This document shows positions 1 through 7,527 of a stretch of 64,000 nt of DNA, piece by piece. Position 1 is the stretch's first letter, and the number at the start of each line of letters is the position of its first letter. The notes beneath the pieces are model-generated. The model saw nothing but the letters and a program-made list of their open reading frames with translations. It was not told the DNA's origin and ran no database searches. Source of the stretch: Pseudonocardia humida (lineage in GTDB: Bacteria > Actinomycetota > Actinomycetes > Mycobacteriales > Pseudonocardiaceae); the NCBI RefSeq assembly GCF_023898865.1, contig NZ_JAGSOV010000028.1:39511-103510 (forward strand). Reading direction: 5' to 3'. The position numbers and the translations under genes were made by a program.

Positions 1-82
1 CGGGGCCGGGGACGGGGTCGGGGACCTCCTCGTACCGCAGGGTGTCCGGGCCGCCGAACTCGTGCTGCCGGATCGCCTTCAT
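1..82 (-). CDS. Quinone oxidoreductase (zinc-type/MDR family), N-terminus only
   Basis: This gene runs off the left edge of the window. The visible 27 residues begin MKAIRQHEFGGPDTLRYEE, the usual N-terminus of NADPH:quinone oxidoreductases of the medium-chain dehydrogenase family, which pass electrons from NADPH to quinones or alkenals in the cytosol. The ATG is at 82 on the minus strand, with a good ribosome site (GGAGGA) five bases upstream and a possible TAGCGT -10 box further upstream at about 120-126. It is divergent from the MoxR-type gene at 221. The nucleotide-binding domain lies outside the window, so the exact subfamily cannot be fixed. Confidence 0.75.
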   Translation of the reverse strand, partial: MKAIRQHEFGGPDTLRYEEVPDPVPGP

Positions 83-200
83 CTGTTCCTCCGCGCTCGG
101 GACCGCTGTCGCCCGCGACGCTAGGAGTTGAAGCCGGGTCGAGGTCAACGGCGGCGTCGCGGCGCCCGTCGGGCGCCCGAGCCCGCGCGGACCGGTGCCA

Positions 201-220
201 TCGCGGCGTAGCGTGGTCGG
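201..220 (+). promoter_or_regulatory. Leaderless promoter of the MoxR gene (copy 1 of a duplicated element)
   Basis: TCGCGGCGTAGCGTGG at 201-216 contains a -10 hexamer TAGCGT (209-214) that ends 6 nt before the GTG at 221. The same 16 bases, followed by 4-5 variable bases and GTGCCCAG, recur at 4586 before the VWA gene. The spacing implies transcription starting at or next to the start codon. Confidence 0.65.
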
Positions 221-1636
221 GTGCCCAGTGATCTTCCCCGTGGTGATCTTCCCCGTGCGGACGTGCCCCGCACCCTCGGCGAGCTTCGCGCCAGCGGCCA
301 CCAGCTGCGCGGGGTCAAGGACGAGATCCGCCAGAACCTCATCGACGCCCTGCGCTCGGGCGCCGACCCGTGGCCGGGCATCGTGGGCTTCGAGTCCACG
401 GTGCTGCCCCAGCTCGAGCGCGCGCTGATCGCCGGCCACGACGTCGTGCTGCTCGGCGAGCGCGGTCAGGGCAAGACCCGGCTGCTGCGCTCCATCGCCA
501 ACCTGCTCGACGAGTGGACCCCCGTCATCGAGGGCTCCGAGATCGGCGAGCACCCCTACGAGCCCATCACCCCCGCCTCGCGCAGGCGCGCGGCCGAGCT
601 CGGCGACGCGCTGCCGGTCGCCTGGCGCCACCGCGACGAGCGCTACACCGAGAAGCTGGCCACCCCGGACACGGCCGTGGCCGACCTCATCGGCGATGTC
701 GACCCGGTCCGGGTGGCCGAGGGCCGCTCGCTGGGCGACCCGGAGACCATCCACTACGGCCTGGTGCCGCGGGCGCACCGCGGGATCGTCACCATCAACG
801 AGCTGCCCGACCTGGCCGAACGGATCCAGGTCTCGCTGCTGAACGTGATGGAGGAGCGCGACATCCAGGTCCGCGGCTACACGCTGCGCCTCCCGCTGGA
901 CATCCTGCTGGTGGCCAGCGCCAACCCGGAGGACTACACCAACCGCGGGCGGATCATCACCCCGCTCAAGGACCGCTTCGGCGCCGAGGTCCGCACGCAC
1001 TACCCGCTGGAGCTGGCCGACGAGATCGCCCTGGTCGAGCAGGAGGCCGAGCTGGTCGCCGAGGTGCCCCGCCACCTCATCGAGGTCGTCGCCCGGTTCA
1101 CCCGCTCGCTGCGCGACTCCAGCGCGGTCGACCAGGCCTCCGGGGTGTCGGCGCGGTTCGCCGTGGCCGCCGCGGAGACCGTGGCCGCCGCCGCGCTGCG
1201 CCGGGCCGCGATCACCGGGGAGGGCCGGGCCTACGCCCGGCCGGTCGACCTGGACTCGGTGCCCGCGGTGCTGCGCGGCAAGCTGGAGTTCGCCTCCGGC
1301 GAGGAGGGCCGCGAGACCGAGCACCTGGTGCACCTGCTGCGCCGGGCCACCGCCGACACCGCGCGCTTCCGGCTGCGCGGCATCGACCTGAACGCGCTCG
1401 CCGAGGCCGTGTCCGGCAACCCGGTCCGGACCGGGGAGCGGATCCCGGCCCGGGAGGTGGTGGCCGCGCTGCCGGCCACCGCCGTGCTCACCGAGGTGGC
1501 GTCGCGGCTGGACGCCGGGGGCACCGAGGACCCGGGGCCGATGGCCAGCGCGGCCGAGCTGGCCCTGGAGCTGCTGTACCTGACCCGGCGGTTGACCAAG
1601 GACGAGACCGACGACGACTCGGTGAGCTACCGGTAG
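221..1636 (+). CDS. MoxR/magnesium-chelatase-I-like AAA+ ATPase (Rv0958-like)
   Basis: This 471-residue cytosolic AAA+ ATPase has a Walker A motif GERGQGKT at 79-86, a Walker B-like segment TINELPD near 191-197, a sensor-1 segment VASANPED at 231-238 and an arginine-finger segment LKDRFG at 249-254. In this family the ATPase works with a VWA-domain partner in chelatase-like or chaperone-like remodelling of other proteins; the substrate is unknown. The partner is probably the VWA gene at 4607. The GTG start is preferred because a TAGCGT -10 box lies 6 nt upstream and no Shine-Dalgarno sequence is present. Residues 3-12 include a perfect 15-bp tandem duplication. The 3' end overlaps a convergent transporter frame by 149 bp. 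The mycobacterial counterparts Rv0958 and Rv0959 are adjacent, as I recall. Confidence 0.85.
   Translation: MPSDLPRGDLPRADVPRTLGELRASGHQLRGVKDEIRQNLIDALRSGADPWPGIVGFESTVLPQLERALIAGHDVVLLGERGQGKTRLLRSIANLLDEWTPVIEGSEIGEHPYEPITPASRRRAAELGDALPVAWRHRDERYTEKLATPDTAVADLIGDVDPVRVAEGRSLGDPETIHYGLVPRAHRGIVTINELPDLAERIQVSLLNVMEERDIQVRGYTLRLPLDILLVASANPEDYTNRGRIITPLKDRFGAEVRTHYPLELADEIALVEQEAELVAEVPRHLIEVVARFTRSLRDSSAVDQASGVSARFAVAAAETVAAAALRRAAITGEGRAYARPVDLDSVPAVLRGKLEFASGEEGRETEHLVHLLRRATADTARFRLRGIDLNALAEAVSGNPVRTGERIPAREVVAALPATAVLTEVASRLDAGGTEDPGPMASAAELALELLYLTRRLTKDETDDDSVSYR
228..257 (+). repeat. 15-bp perfect tandem duplication in the 5' end of the MoxR gene
   Basis: GTGATCTTCCCCGTG occurs twice head to tail at 228-242 and 243-257. 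It keeps the reading frame and duplicates the peptide DLPRG/DLPRA just after the start codon. It looks like replication slippage. Confidence 0.9.
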
Positions 1637-2495
1637 GCGCCTGCCCGGCCCGCAGCGCCAGCCCGACCCCGACCGCGCACAGCGCGATCCCGGGCGCGGC
1701 CAGCGGGCCGGGCACGTCACCGAACATGGCGAAGGTCCAGGCCATCGTGGTGGGCGGGGTCAGGTAGAGCAGCGTGCTGACCCGCAGCGGACCGCTGCGC
1801 CGCAGTACCAGCAGGTAGGTGCCGTACCCGCCGAAGGACGACAGCACCACCGTCCAGGCGACCGCCACCCAGAAGACCGGTTCGGCCGGCGGGGCGAGCC
1901 GTCCGCCGATGGCCGCGGAGGCGATGAAGACCACCGCGGCGGTGCTCGCCTGCAGCGCCATCGAGGCCAGCGGGGTCTCCGGGGGCCGCAGCCGGCGCTC
2001 GGCCAGCGTGCCGGCCGACAGCGCGAGCATCCCGCCGACGGGCAGCAGGAACGCCCACCACGGCGCCGTGCCGGGCCCGAGGTCGCCCCCCACCACCAGC
2101 GCCACCCCGGCCAGCCCGGCCAGCAGCCCCCAGCGCTGCCGCGCGGTGGTGCCCTCGCCGAGCACCGGCCCCGACCCGATCGCGACCACGAGCGGCTGCA
2201 GGGCGGCGATCAGCGCGGTCGTGCCGGCGGGCACGCCGAGCGCCACCCCGCCGACGACGCCGCCCAGGTAGAGCACCTGGGTGAGCAGCCCGAGCGGCAC
2301 CTGCCGCCCGAGCGCGCCGCGGGGCAGCGGCTCCCGCCGGACGGCAACGGCCAGCCGCAGCAGCCCGGCCGCCGCGGCGTAGCGCCAGGCCAACAGCGTG
2401 TCCGGGGCGGCGTGCGCGGTGCCCAGCTCGGCGCCGACGAAGCCCGAGCTCCACAGCACCACGAAGGCCACGGCCAGGATCGAGTTCGAACGCAT
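1488..2495 (-). CDS. EamA/DMT-family transporter
   Basis: This is a 335-residue membrane protein of the drug/metabolite (EamA, RhaT-like) superfamily. It begins MRSNSILAVAFVVLWSSGF, a typical first helix, and has about ten hydrophobic helices in two EamA repeats. Such proteins export or exchange small metabolites; the substrate cannot be told. ATG 2495 is chosen because residues upstream of it are unlike the family. It is divergent from the TetR gene at 2555, its likely repressor. The recognisable family sequence ends near 1640 with LALRAGQAP, and the frame then runs about 50 Pro/Arg-rich residues further, antisense to the end of the MoxR gene. That tail is probably readthrough after loss of the original stop, or an assembly frameshift. 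Confidence 0.8.
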   Translation of the reverse strand: MRSNSILAVAFVVLWSSGFVGAELGTAHAAPDTLLAWRYAAAAGLLRLAVAVRREPLPRGALGRQVPLGLLTQVLYLGGVVGGVALGVPAGTTALIAALQPLVVAIGSGPVLGEGTTARQRWGLLAGLAGVALVVGGDLGPGTAPWWAFLLPVGGMLALSAGTLAERRLRPPETPLASMALQASTAAVVFIASAAIGGRLAPPAEPVFWVAVAWTVVLSSFGGYGTYLLVLRRSGPLRVSTLLYLTPPTTMAWTFAMFGDVPGPLAAPGIALCAVGVGLALRAGQAPTGSSPSRRRSRPWSTAGSGTAAPGPARPRWPSAPGPRCPRRPAATPPR

Positions 2496-2554
2496 GCCCT
2501 CGACGTAACCACACCGGTCGGTATACTCGCAGTGGAGCCGCCGGAGGAGGATCG
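2496..2554. promoter_or_regulatory. Divergent DMT/TetR promoter region
   Basis: This 59-bp gap holds a consensus TATACT -10 box at 2522-2527, rare in DNA this GC-rich, and a strong Shine-Dalgarno GGAGGAGG just before the TetR ATG at 2555. The dyad-rich stretch around ACCGGTCGGT directly upstream is a plausible TetR operator that could control both genes. Confidence 0.55.
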
Positions 2555-3166
2555 ATGACCAGCACCGCCCCATCCGACGCCGTACTCGGTCCCGCGCCCG
2601 ATCCCGCGCCCGAGGAGGCGCTCACGCCGGCCGGTGAGCGCCTGCTGGAGGCCGCGAGCGCGCTGTTCTACCGGCGCGGCATCCGCGCGGTCGGCGTGGA
2701 CCTGATCGCCGAGACCGCGGGCACCACCAAGAAGACCCTCTACGACCGGTTCGGCTCCAAGGACGAGTTGGTCGCGCGCTACCTGCGCAGGCGCGCCCGG
2801 GTCTGGCGGGCGTTCCTGCGCGCCGGGATGTCGGACGCACCGCTCGGGCCGGGGCGCCCGGCCGCCGTCTTCGACGTCCTCGAGGCCTGGCTGCGCGAGC
2901 AGGACCGCGGCTGCGCCTTCGTCAACGCCTACGCCGAGGTCGGCGGCACCGACCACCCCGCGGTCGCCGAGATCCGCGCGGAGAAGCAGTGGATGCTGCG
3001 CTACCTGGTCGCCCTCGTCGCCGAGGCGGGCGTCCCCGACGCCGACCGCGTGGGCACCGAACTGCACCTGCTGTACGAGGGGGCCACCGTCCTGGCCACG
3101 GCGGCGGGCGTGGTCGACGCGCCGGCCCGGGCCCGCGCCGCGGCCCTGCGCGTACTGGCCGTTTGA
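2555..3166 (+). CDS. TetR-family transcriptional regulator
   Basis: This 203-residue protein has the N-terminal TetR DNA-binding domain: a helix with LLEAASALFYRRG followed by the helix-turn-helix IAETAGTTKKTLYDRFGSK (about residues 53-71). The C-terminal half would be the ligand-binding and dimerisation domain. The start is supported by GGAGGAGG 5 nt upstream. TetR proteins usually repress an adjacent gene until a small ligand releases them. Here the natural target is the divergent EamA transporter, sharing a 59-bp promoter region, and the gene probably also represses itself. The ligand is unknown. Confidence 0.88.
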   Translation: MTSTAPSDAVLGPAPDPAPEEALTPAGERLLEAASALFYRRGIRAVGVDLIAETAGTTKKTLYDRFGSKDELVARYLRRRARVWRAFLRAGMSDAPLGPGRPAAVFDVLEAWLREQDRGCAFVNAYAEVGGTDHPAVAEIRAEKQWMLRYLVALVAEAGVPDADRVGTELHLLYEGATVLATAAGVVDAPARARAAALRVLAV

Positions 3167-3348
3167 CCGGAAGGGCTCCCGCGGGAGATGTACACCACGC
3201 GCCTGATGGGCCCCCTGGAGGTGCGTGTTGTGCATCTCGAGCGCGCGGATCGGGCGATCGGGCCTGCGGCGGCGTCCGCCGAACCGTCACCGAACCCTCC
3301 GCGGAACTGCGGATCCGCCGCGCGCCGGCGCCGGAGAGACTGCCCGGT

Positions 3349-4548
3349 ATGCCCCGTTCCCCCGGACGCCGCCGACTCCTCGCCCTCGCCGCCGGCATCG
3401 CGTCGCTGGCCGGGCTGCCCGGATGCGCCCCCGCCGACCGCGCCGTGCTCGCCGCCCCGGGCTGCCCGGAGGGCACGGCCTCCCCCCGGCCGGTCGCCGT
3501 CGGCCCCGGCACCGTCCACACCTGGCTGCCGCCGTTCGAGAGCGCGGGCGCCCCGCCGCGCCCGCCGGCCACCGGCACGCCCACGGCCGTCCCGGGGTGG
3601 GACGACGTCGTGTCGGTCGCCAGCACCGGGCACACCACGGCCGCGGTGCACGCCGACGGCACCGTCTCCGCCTACGGCACGGGCCACCGGGGCTCGCTGG
3701 GCGACGGCGACCCGCGGCGCCACCACGCCCCGACCCCGCGCCCGGTGCCCGGTATCACCGACGCGCGCTCGGTGCACGCCGTGGGGCAGGCCTTCTTCGT
3801 GGTGCGGACCGATGGCACCGTCCTGGCCTGGGGCGACGGGTTCCTGGCCCGCGGCGGCGTGCGCGAGGGCGAGCGGGCCGAGCCGAGCCCGATCCCCGTC
3901 GACGGTCTGCGCGACGTCGTCGCGGTCTCCGAGGGCGACCTGGCGGCCATCGCGCTGCTCGGCGACGGCACCGTGGCGGGGTGGGGCGTGAACCTCACCG
4001 CCGTGCTGGGCGACCGGGACCGCACCGACGTCACGGTCGTCGACGACGTCCGGGGCGTCACCTCGGTCGCGGCCGCCGGGGGAGCGGTGGTGGCGGCCAC
4101 CTCCTCCGGGCGGGTCTGCGCGTGGGGCAACAACGTGCACGGCCTGCTGGGCGTCGAACCCACCGGGGGCCAGACCGGGCGCCCCGTCGGGCTCGCCGCC
4201 CCGACCGGCGTGGTGCAGGTCGCGGGCGGGCGCGACGTCGCGTTCGCCCTCGACGGGGCCGGAGCGGTCTGGGCCTGGGGCCGCGGCGTGCAGGGGGTGC
4301 TCGGGGACGGCGAGGTCGCCGACCACGTCTCGGCCGTGCCCCGGGTGGTGCCCGGCCTGCCCCCCGCGCGCCTGATCGGCGCCTACGGGCTCACCGGCTA
4401 CGCCGTGGACGGCGACGGCGGGCTGTGGGCATGGGGATCGGGGCTGGCGCTGGGCGGGCTGTCCGAGGGTGCGGCGGTGCGCCCGGTGCGGATCCCGCTG
4501 CCGGGCCCGGTGCTGGCCGTGTCCGGCGCGCACGCACTGGTCGGCTGA
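3349..4548 (+). CDS. RCC1-repeat beta-propeller lipoprotein
   Basis: This 399-residue exported protein starts with SPGRRRLLALAAG, a twin-arginine-like n-region, and continues to a lipobox LPGC near residue 25, so it is predicted to be a lipid-anchored protein on the outer face of the membrane. The mature part contains about six RCC1-type repeats with the pattern DGTV-x-AWG (for example DGTVLAWGDG and VWAWGRG), which fold as a propeller of about seven blades. RCC1 propellers usually bind proteins; no catalytic residue is apparent. GGAGAG lies 11 nt before ATG 3349. It sits between the two members of the MoxR/VWA pair, but no functional link is visible. Confidence 0.75.
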   Translation: MPRSPGRRRLLALAAGIASLAGLPGCAPADRAVLAAPGCPEGTASPRPVAVGPGTVHTWLPPFESAGAPPRPPATGTPTAVPGWDDVVSVASTGHTTAAVHADGTVSAYGTGHRGSLGDGDPRRHHAPTPRPVPGITDARSVHAVGQAFFVVRTDGTVLAWGDGFLARGGVREGERAEPSPIPVDGLRDVVAVSEGDLAAIALLGDGTVAGWGVNLTAVLGDRDRTDVTVVDDVRGVTSVAAAGGAVVAATSSGRVCAWGNNVHGLLGVEPTGGQTGRPVGLAAPTGVVQVAGGRDVAFALDGAGAVWAWGRGVQGVLGDGEVADHVSAVPRVVPGLPPARLIGAYGLTGYAVDGDGGLWAWGSGLALGGLSEGAAVRPVRIPLPGPVLAVSGAHALVG

Positions 4549-4585
4549 CCGGGTCCGGCGCGGATGTCGGCTCGCGCCCCGCCCG

Positions 4586-4606
4586 TCGCGGCGTAGCGTG
4601 GATCTC
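4586..4606 (+). promoter_or_regulatory. Leaderless promoter of the VWA gene (copy 2 of a duplicated element)
   Basis: TCGCGGCGTAGCGTGG at 4586-4601 is identical to 201-216 upstream of the MoxR gene. The -10 hexamer TAGCGT (4594-4599) ends 7 nt before GTG 4607, and both start regions read GTGCCCAG. The identity suggests that the two separated genes are still co-expressed. Confidence 0.65.
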
Positions 4607-6553
4607 GTGCCCAGGCGTGATCGACGTTTCCGTTACGGCCCCTACGTCGAAGGCCCCGACCCGCTCGCCCCTCCGTTCGACCTGCGGTCGGCGATGGACG
4701 AGATCGGCCGCGACGTCATGGAGGGCGCCTCCCCGCGCAGCGCCCTGCAGGAGCTGCTCCGCCGCGGCGCAGGCGAGCGCCGCGGCCTCGACGAGCTGAC
4801 CCGCGAGGTCTGGCAGCGGCGCAGCCGGCTGCAGCGCGACAACCGCCTCGACGGCACCCTGCAGCAGGTCCGCGAGCTGCTGCAGCGCGCCATGGACGCC
4901 GAACGCGACTCGCTGGGTCGCGACGACTCCGAGGACGCGCGGTTCCGCGAGATGCAGCTCGACGCCCTGCCCTCGGACACCGGCGGCGCCGTGCGCGAGC
5001 TGGACTCCTACGACTGGCGTTCCGCCGACGCCCGTGAGGCCTACCAGGAGATCCGCGACCTGCTCGGCCGGGAGATGCTCGACCAGCGCTTCGCCGGCAT
5101 GAAGCAGGCGATGGAGAACGCCACCCCGCAGGACGTCGAGCGCATCCGGGAGATGCTCACCGACCTCAACCGGCTGCTGGCCGCGCACGCGCAGGGCCAG
5201 GACACCGCGCAGCAGTTCGCCGAGTTCATGCGCCGCCACGGCGACTTCTTCCCGGAGGGCCCGCAGAGCACCGACGAGCTCGTCGACCTGCTCGCGCAGC
5301 GCTCGGCGGCCGCCCAGCGGATGCTCAACTCGATGACCGCCGAGCAGCGCGCCGAGCTGATGGAGCTGTCCCAGCAGGCGTTCGGCGACCCGCGGCTGGC
5401 CGAGCAGCTGGCCCAGCTCGACGCCCAGCTGCAGGGGCTGCGCCCCGGCGAGGACTGGGACGGCGACGGCCGCTTCCGCGGTGACAACCCGCTGGGAATG
5501 GGCGAGGCCACCCGGGCCATGGAGGAGCTCGGCCAGCTCGACGCGCTGGCCGAGCAGCTCTCGCAGAGCTACCCGGGCGCCCGCATGGAGGACATCGACC
5601 TGGAGGCGCTGGGCCGCCACCTCGGCGACCGGGCCCGCGTCGACGCGCAGGCCCTGGCCGACCTGCAGCGCGAGCTGGAGCGCGACGGGCTGTTCACCCG
5701 CGCCGCGGACGGCTCGCTGCAGCTCTCGCCCAAGGCGCTGCGCAGGCTCGGCGAGTCGGCCCTGCGCGACGTGGTCGACAGGATGGGCGCGCGGCGCGGC
5801 GAGCGCGAGACCCGCCGCTCCGGGGCCGCGGGCGAGGTCACCGGGGCCACCCGGCCGTGGGCCTTCGGCGACACCGAACCCTGGAGCGTGTCGCGCACGA
5901 TGCTCAACGCGCAGCTGCGCCGCGCCGGCGGCGACCCGCGGGCCCTCGACGTCACCGACGTGGAGATCGTGGAGACCGAGCAGCGCAGCCGGGCCGCGGT
6001 GGCGCTGCTGGTCGACACCTCGTGGTCGATGGTGATGGACGGGCGCTGGGTGCCGATGAAGCGCACCGCGCTCGCCCTGCACCAGCTGATCTCGACCCGC
6101 TTCCGCGGCGACGACCTCAAGCTGATCACCTTCGGCCCCTACGCGCGGGAGGTCGAGCTCGGCGAGCTGATCGGGCTGGAGGGCACCTGGGAGAAGGGCA
6201 CCAACCTGCACCACGCCCTGATCCTGGCCGGCCAGCACCTGCGCAGGCAGCCCGACGCGCAGCCGGTGGTGCTCGTGGTCACCGACGGCGAGCCCACCTC
6301 GCACCTCGAACCCGACGGCAGCATGTACTTCGACTGGCCGCCCAGCCGGGAGACCATCACCGCCACGGTGGCCGAGCTCGACCGCCTCATGGCCGTCAAG
6401 CCGGCCGTGACGTTCTTCAAGCTCGGCGAGGACCCGCGGCTGGCCGCGTTCATCGACGACGTGGCCCGCCGCTGCGGGGGCCGGGTCGTGGCCCCGACGC
6501 TGGACGGGCTGGGCGCCGAGGTGGTGTCGGACTACCTGCGCAACCGGCGCTGA
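4607..6553 (+). CDS. VWA-domain protein, MoxR/chelatase partner (Rv0959-like)
   Basis: This 648-residue cytosolic protein has a long charged, Gln/Glu-rich helical N-terminal region (about 1-450) and a C-terminal von Willebrand factor A domain. The metal-ion-dependent adhesion site is intact: DTSWS at 470-474 and the downstream TDGEPT near 559-564. In chelatase-like systems the VWA subunit docks on the AAA+ ring and delivers a substrate; the partner here should be the ATPase at 221. The GTG at 4607 is chosen over upstream codons because the -10 box lies 7 nt before it and its first codons match those of the partner gene. The gene ends 12 bp before a convergent MarR gene. Confidence 0.85.
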   Translation: MPRRDRRFRYGPYVEGPDPLAPPFDLRSAMDEIGRDVMEGASPRSALQELLRRGAGERRGLDELTREVWQRRSRLQRDNRLDGTLQQVRELLQRAMDAERDSLGRDDSEDARFREMQLDALPSDTGGAVRELDSYDWRSADAREAYQEIRDLLGREMLDQRFAGMKQAMENATPQDVERIREMLTDLNRLLAAHAQGQDTAQQFAEFMRRHGDFFPEGPQSTDELVDLLAQRSAAAQRMLNSMTAEQRAELMELSQQAFGDPRLAEQLAQLDAQLQGLRPGEDWDGDGRFRGDNPLGMGEATRAMEELGQLDALAEQLSQSYPGARMEDIDLEALGRHLGDRARVDAQALADLQRELERDGLFTRAADGSLQLSPKALRRLGESALRDVVDRMGARRGERETRRSGAAGEVTGATRPWAFGDTEPWSVSRTMLNAQLRRAGGDPRALDVTDVEIVETEQRSRAAVALLVDTSWSMVMDGRWVPMKRTALALHQLISTRFRGDDLKLITFGPYAREVELGELIGLEGTWEKGTNLHHALILAGQHLRRQPDAQPVVLVVTDGEPTSHLEPDGSMYFDWPPSRETITATVAELDRLMAVKPAVTFFKLGEDPRLAAFIDDVARRCGGRVVAPTLDGLGAEVVSDYLRNRR

Positions 6554-6565
6554 GAGGGCACCGGC

Positions 6566-7018
6566 TCACCGTTCCCGCGCGTGGTCGCGCAGGGTGGCGG
6601 TGAGCCGGCGGAGCACGGCGCGCGCCCCGTCGAGGTCGTCGCGGGTCAGGTCGGCCTCGCGCAGCACGGCGGAGCGGTCCGCGTCCGAGCGCCGGACCAG
6701 CGCGCGCAGCGTCGACCGGCCCTCGGCGGTCAGCTCGACCAGCGGGGCCCGGGCGTGGTCGGGGTTGGTCCGCAGCCGGGCCAGGTCGGCCCGCACGAGG
6801 TCGGTGACCACGCGCTGCACGCTCTGGCGGGCCAGCCCGAGGCGGCGCGCGGCGCCGGCCACGGTGCGCGGCCCGTCGGACAGGACGCTGAGCACGTGCC
6901 AGCGGGCCGCGGTCTGGCCGACCTCACCCGCCAGCGCCTCGCTGGTCCGGCGGGACTCCCCGGCGAGCTCGTAGACGTCGGCGATCAGCAGCCGGTAGAG
7001 GTCGGCTTCCTCGGTCAT
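6566..7018 (-). CDS. MarR-family transcriptional regulator
   Basis: This 150-residue protein has a winged helix-turn-helix in the middle (VAGAARRLGLARQSVQRVV, about residues 53-71) followed by the wing TNPDHARAPLVELT, which is the MarR signature. It would bind DNA as a dimer. The start codon lies next to a perfect TGACAG/CTGTCA palindrome that is repeated across the divergent gene's start region, so it probably represses itself and the gene at 7087. A TACCCT -10 box 6 nt before the ATG on the minus strand suggests a leaderless message. The inducer is unknown. Confidence 0.88.
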   Translation of the reverse strand: MTEEADLYRLLIADVYELAGESRRTSEALAGEVGQTAARWHVLSVLSDGPRTVAGAARRLGLARQSVQRVVTDLVRADLARLRTNPDHARAPLVELTAEGRSTLRALVRRSDADRSAVLREADLTRDDLDGARAVLRRLTATLRDHARER

Positions 7019-7020
7019 AG

Positions 7021-7045
7021 TGACAGGGTACTGTCAACATGACAG
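7021..7045. promoter_or_regulatory. Double palindromic MarR operator
   Basis: TGACAGGGTACTGTCA (7021-7036) is a perfect 6-bp inverted repeat with a 4-bp spacer. Its right half then pairs with a third half-site, giving CTGTCA-ACA-TGACAG (7031-7045). The three half-sites cover the MarR start and the upstream part of the divergent gene, as expected for an autoregulatory MarR site. Confidence 0.75.
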
Positions 7046-7086
7046 TGTGCTGCGGAGCAGTGCCGCGATTCGACGGGGAGGACGCC

Positions 7087-7425
7087 GTGATACTCCGACT
7101 CTGGCGCGGGGAGACCGCACCGGACCGCACCGAGCCCTACCGCCGGCTGCTGACCGAGGAGATCGCCCCGGCGATCCTGGACCGCGGCGTCCCCGGCCTG
7201 CGCGAGCTGGGCGTGTGGGGCCGCGACCCGCGGGAGCTGGACCCGGCCGCGGCGGGGGAGACCCTGACCGTGATGACCTTCGACGACTGGGCCGCGGTCG
7301 CCGCGTTCACCGGCGGCGACCCGTCGGCCTCGGTGGTCCCCCCGGCTGCCCGCAGGCTGCTGTCGCGCTTCGACCAGCACTCCCGGCACTACCAGCGGTT
7401 GGCGACGTTCCCGCCGCCGCGGTAG
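7087..7425 (+). CDS. Small dimeric alpha/beta-barrel-like protein, MarR-controlled
   Basis: This 112-residue protein begins VILRLWRGETAPDRTEPY and contains TVMTFDDWAAVAAFTG, a pattern seen in antibiotic-biosynthesis-monooxygenase-like (ABM, dimeric alpha-beta barrel) proteins. The GTG at 7087 is preferred because GGGGAGG lies about 5 nt upstream; an ATG at 7039 in the same frame would lie inside the operator and has no ribosome site. It is divergent from a MarR gene and shares its palindromic operator, so it is probably induced by the MarR ligand. The catalytic function is uncertain; it could be a heme-degrading or quinone-modifying ABM enzyme or a non-catalytic stress protein. Confidence 0.6.
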   Translation: MILRLWRGETAPDRTEPYRRLLTEEIAPAILDRGVPGLRELGVWGRDPRELDPAAAGETLTVMTFDDWAAVAAFTGGDPSASVVPPAARRLLSRFDQHSRHYQRLATFPPPR

Positions 7426-7527
7426 CGCGGTGGCCGGTCCGGCCGCCCGGCGCGGTCGGCGCCGACCGGTCCGCGATCACGGCGCCGGACCCGCCGCGGC
7501 GGCGGGCGGGCACGTAGGTTTGTGCTC

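Noticed and set aside
3167..3348. Small gene between TetR and the RCC1 lipoprotein
   Set aside because: Frames here, such as one beginning MYTTRLMGPLE, run on out of frame through the lipoprotein gene and show no conserved pattern or good ribosome site.
4391..6304. 637-codon open frame antisense to the VWA gene
   Set aside because: It lacks any domain, is rich in His, Gln and Arg as expected of reversed high-GC genes, and lies fully opposite a gene with clear family motifs.
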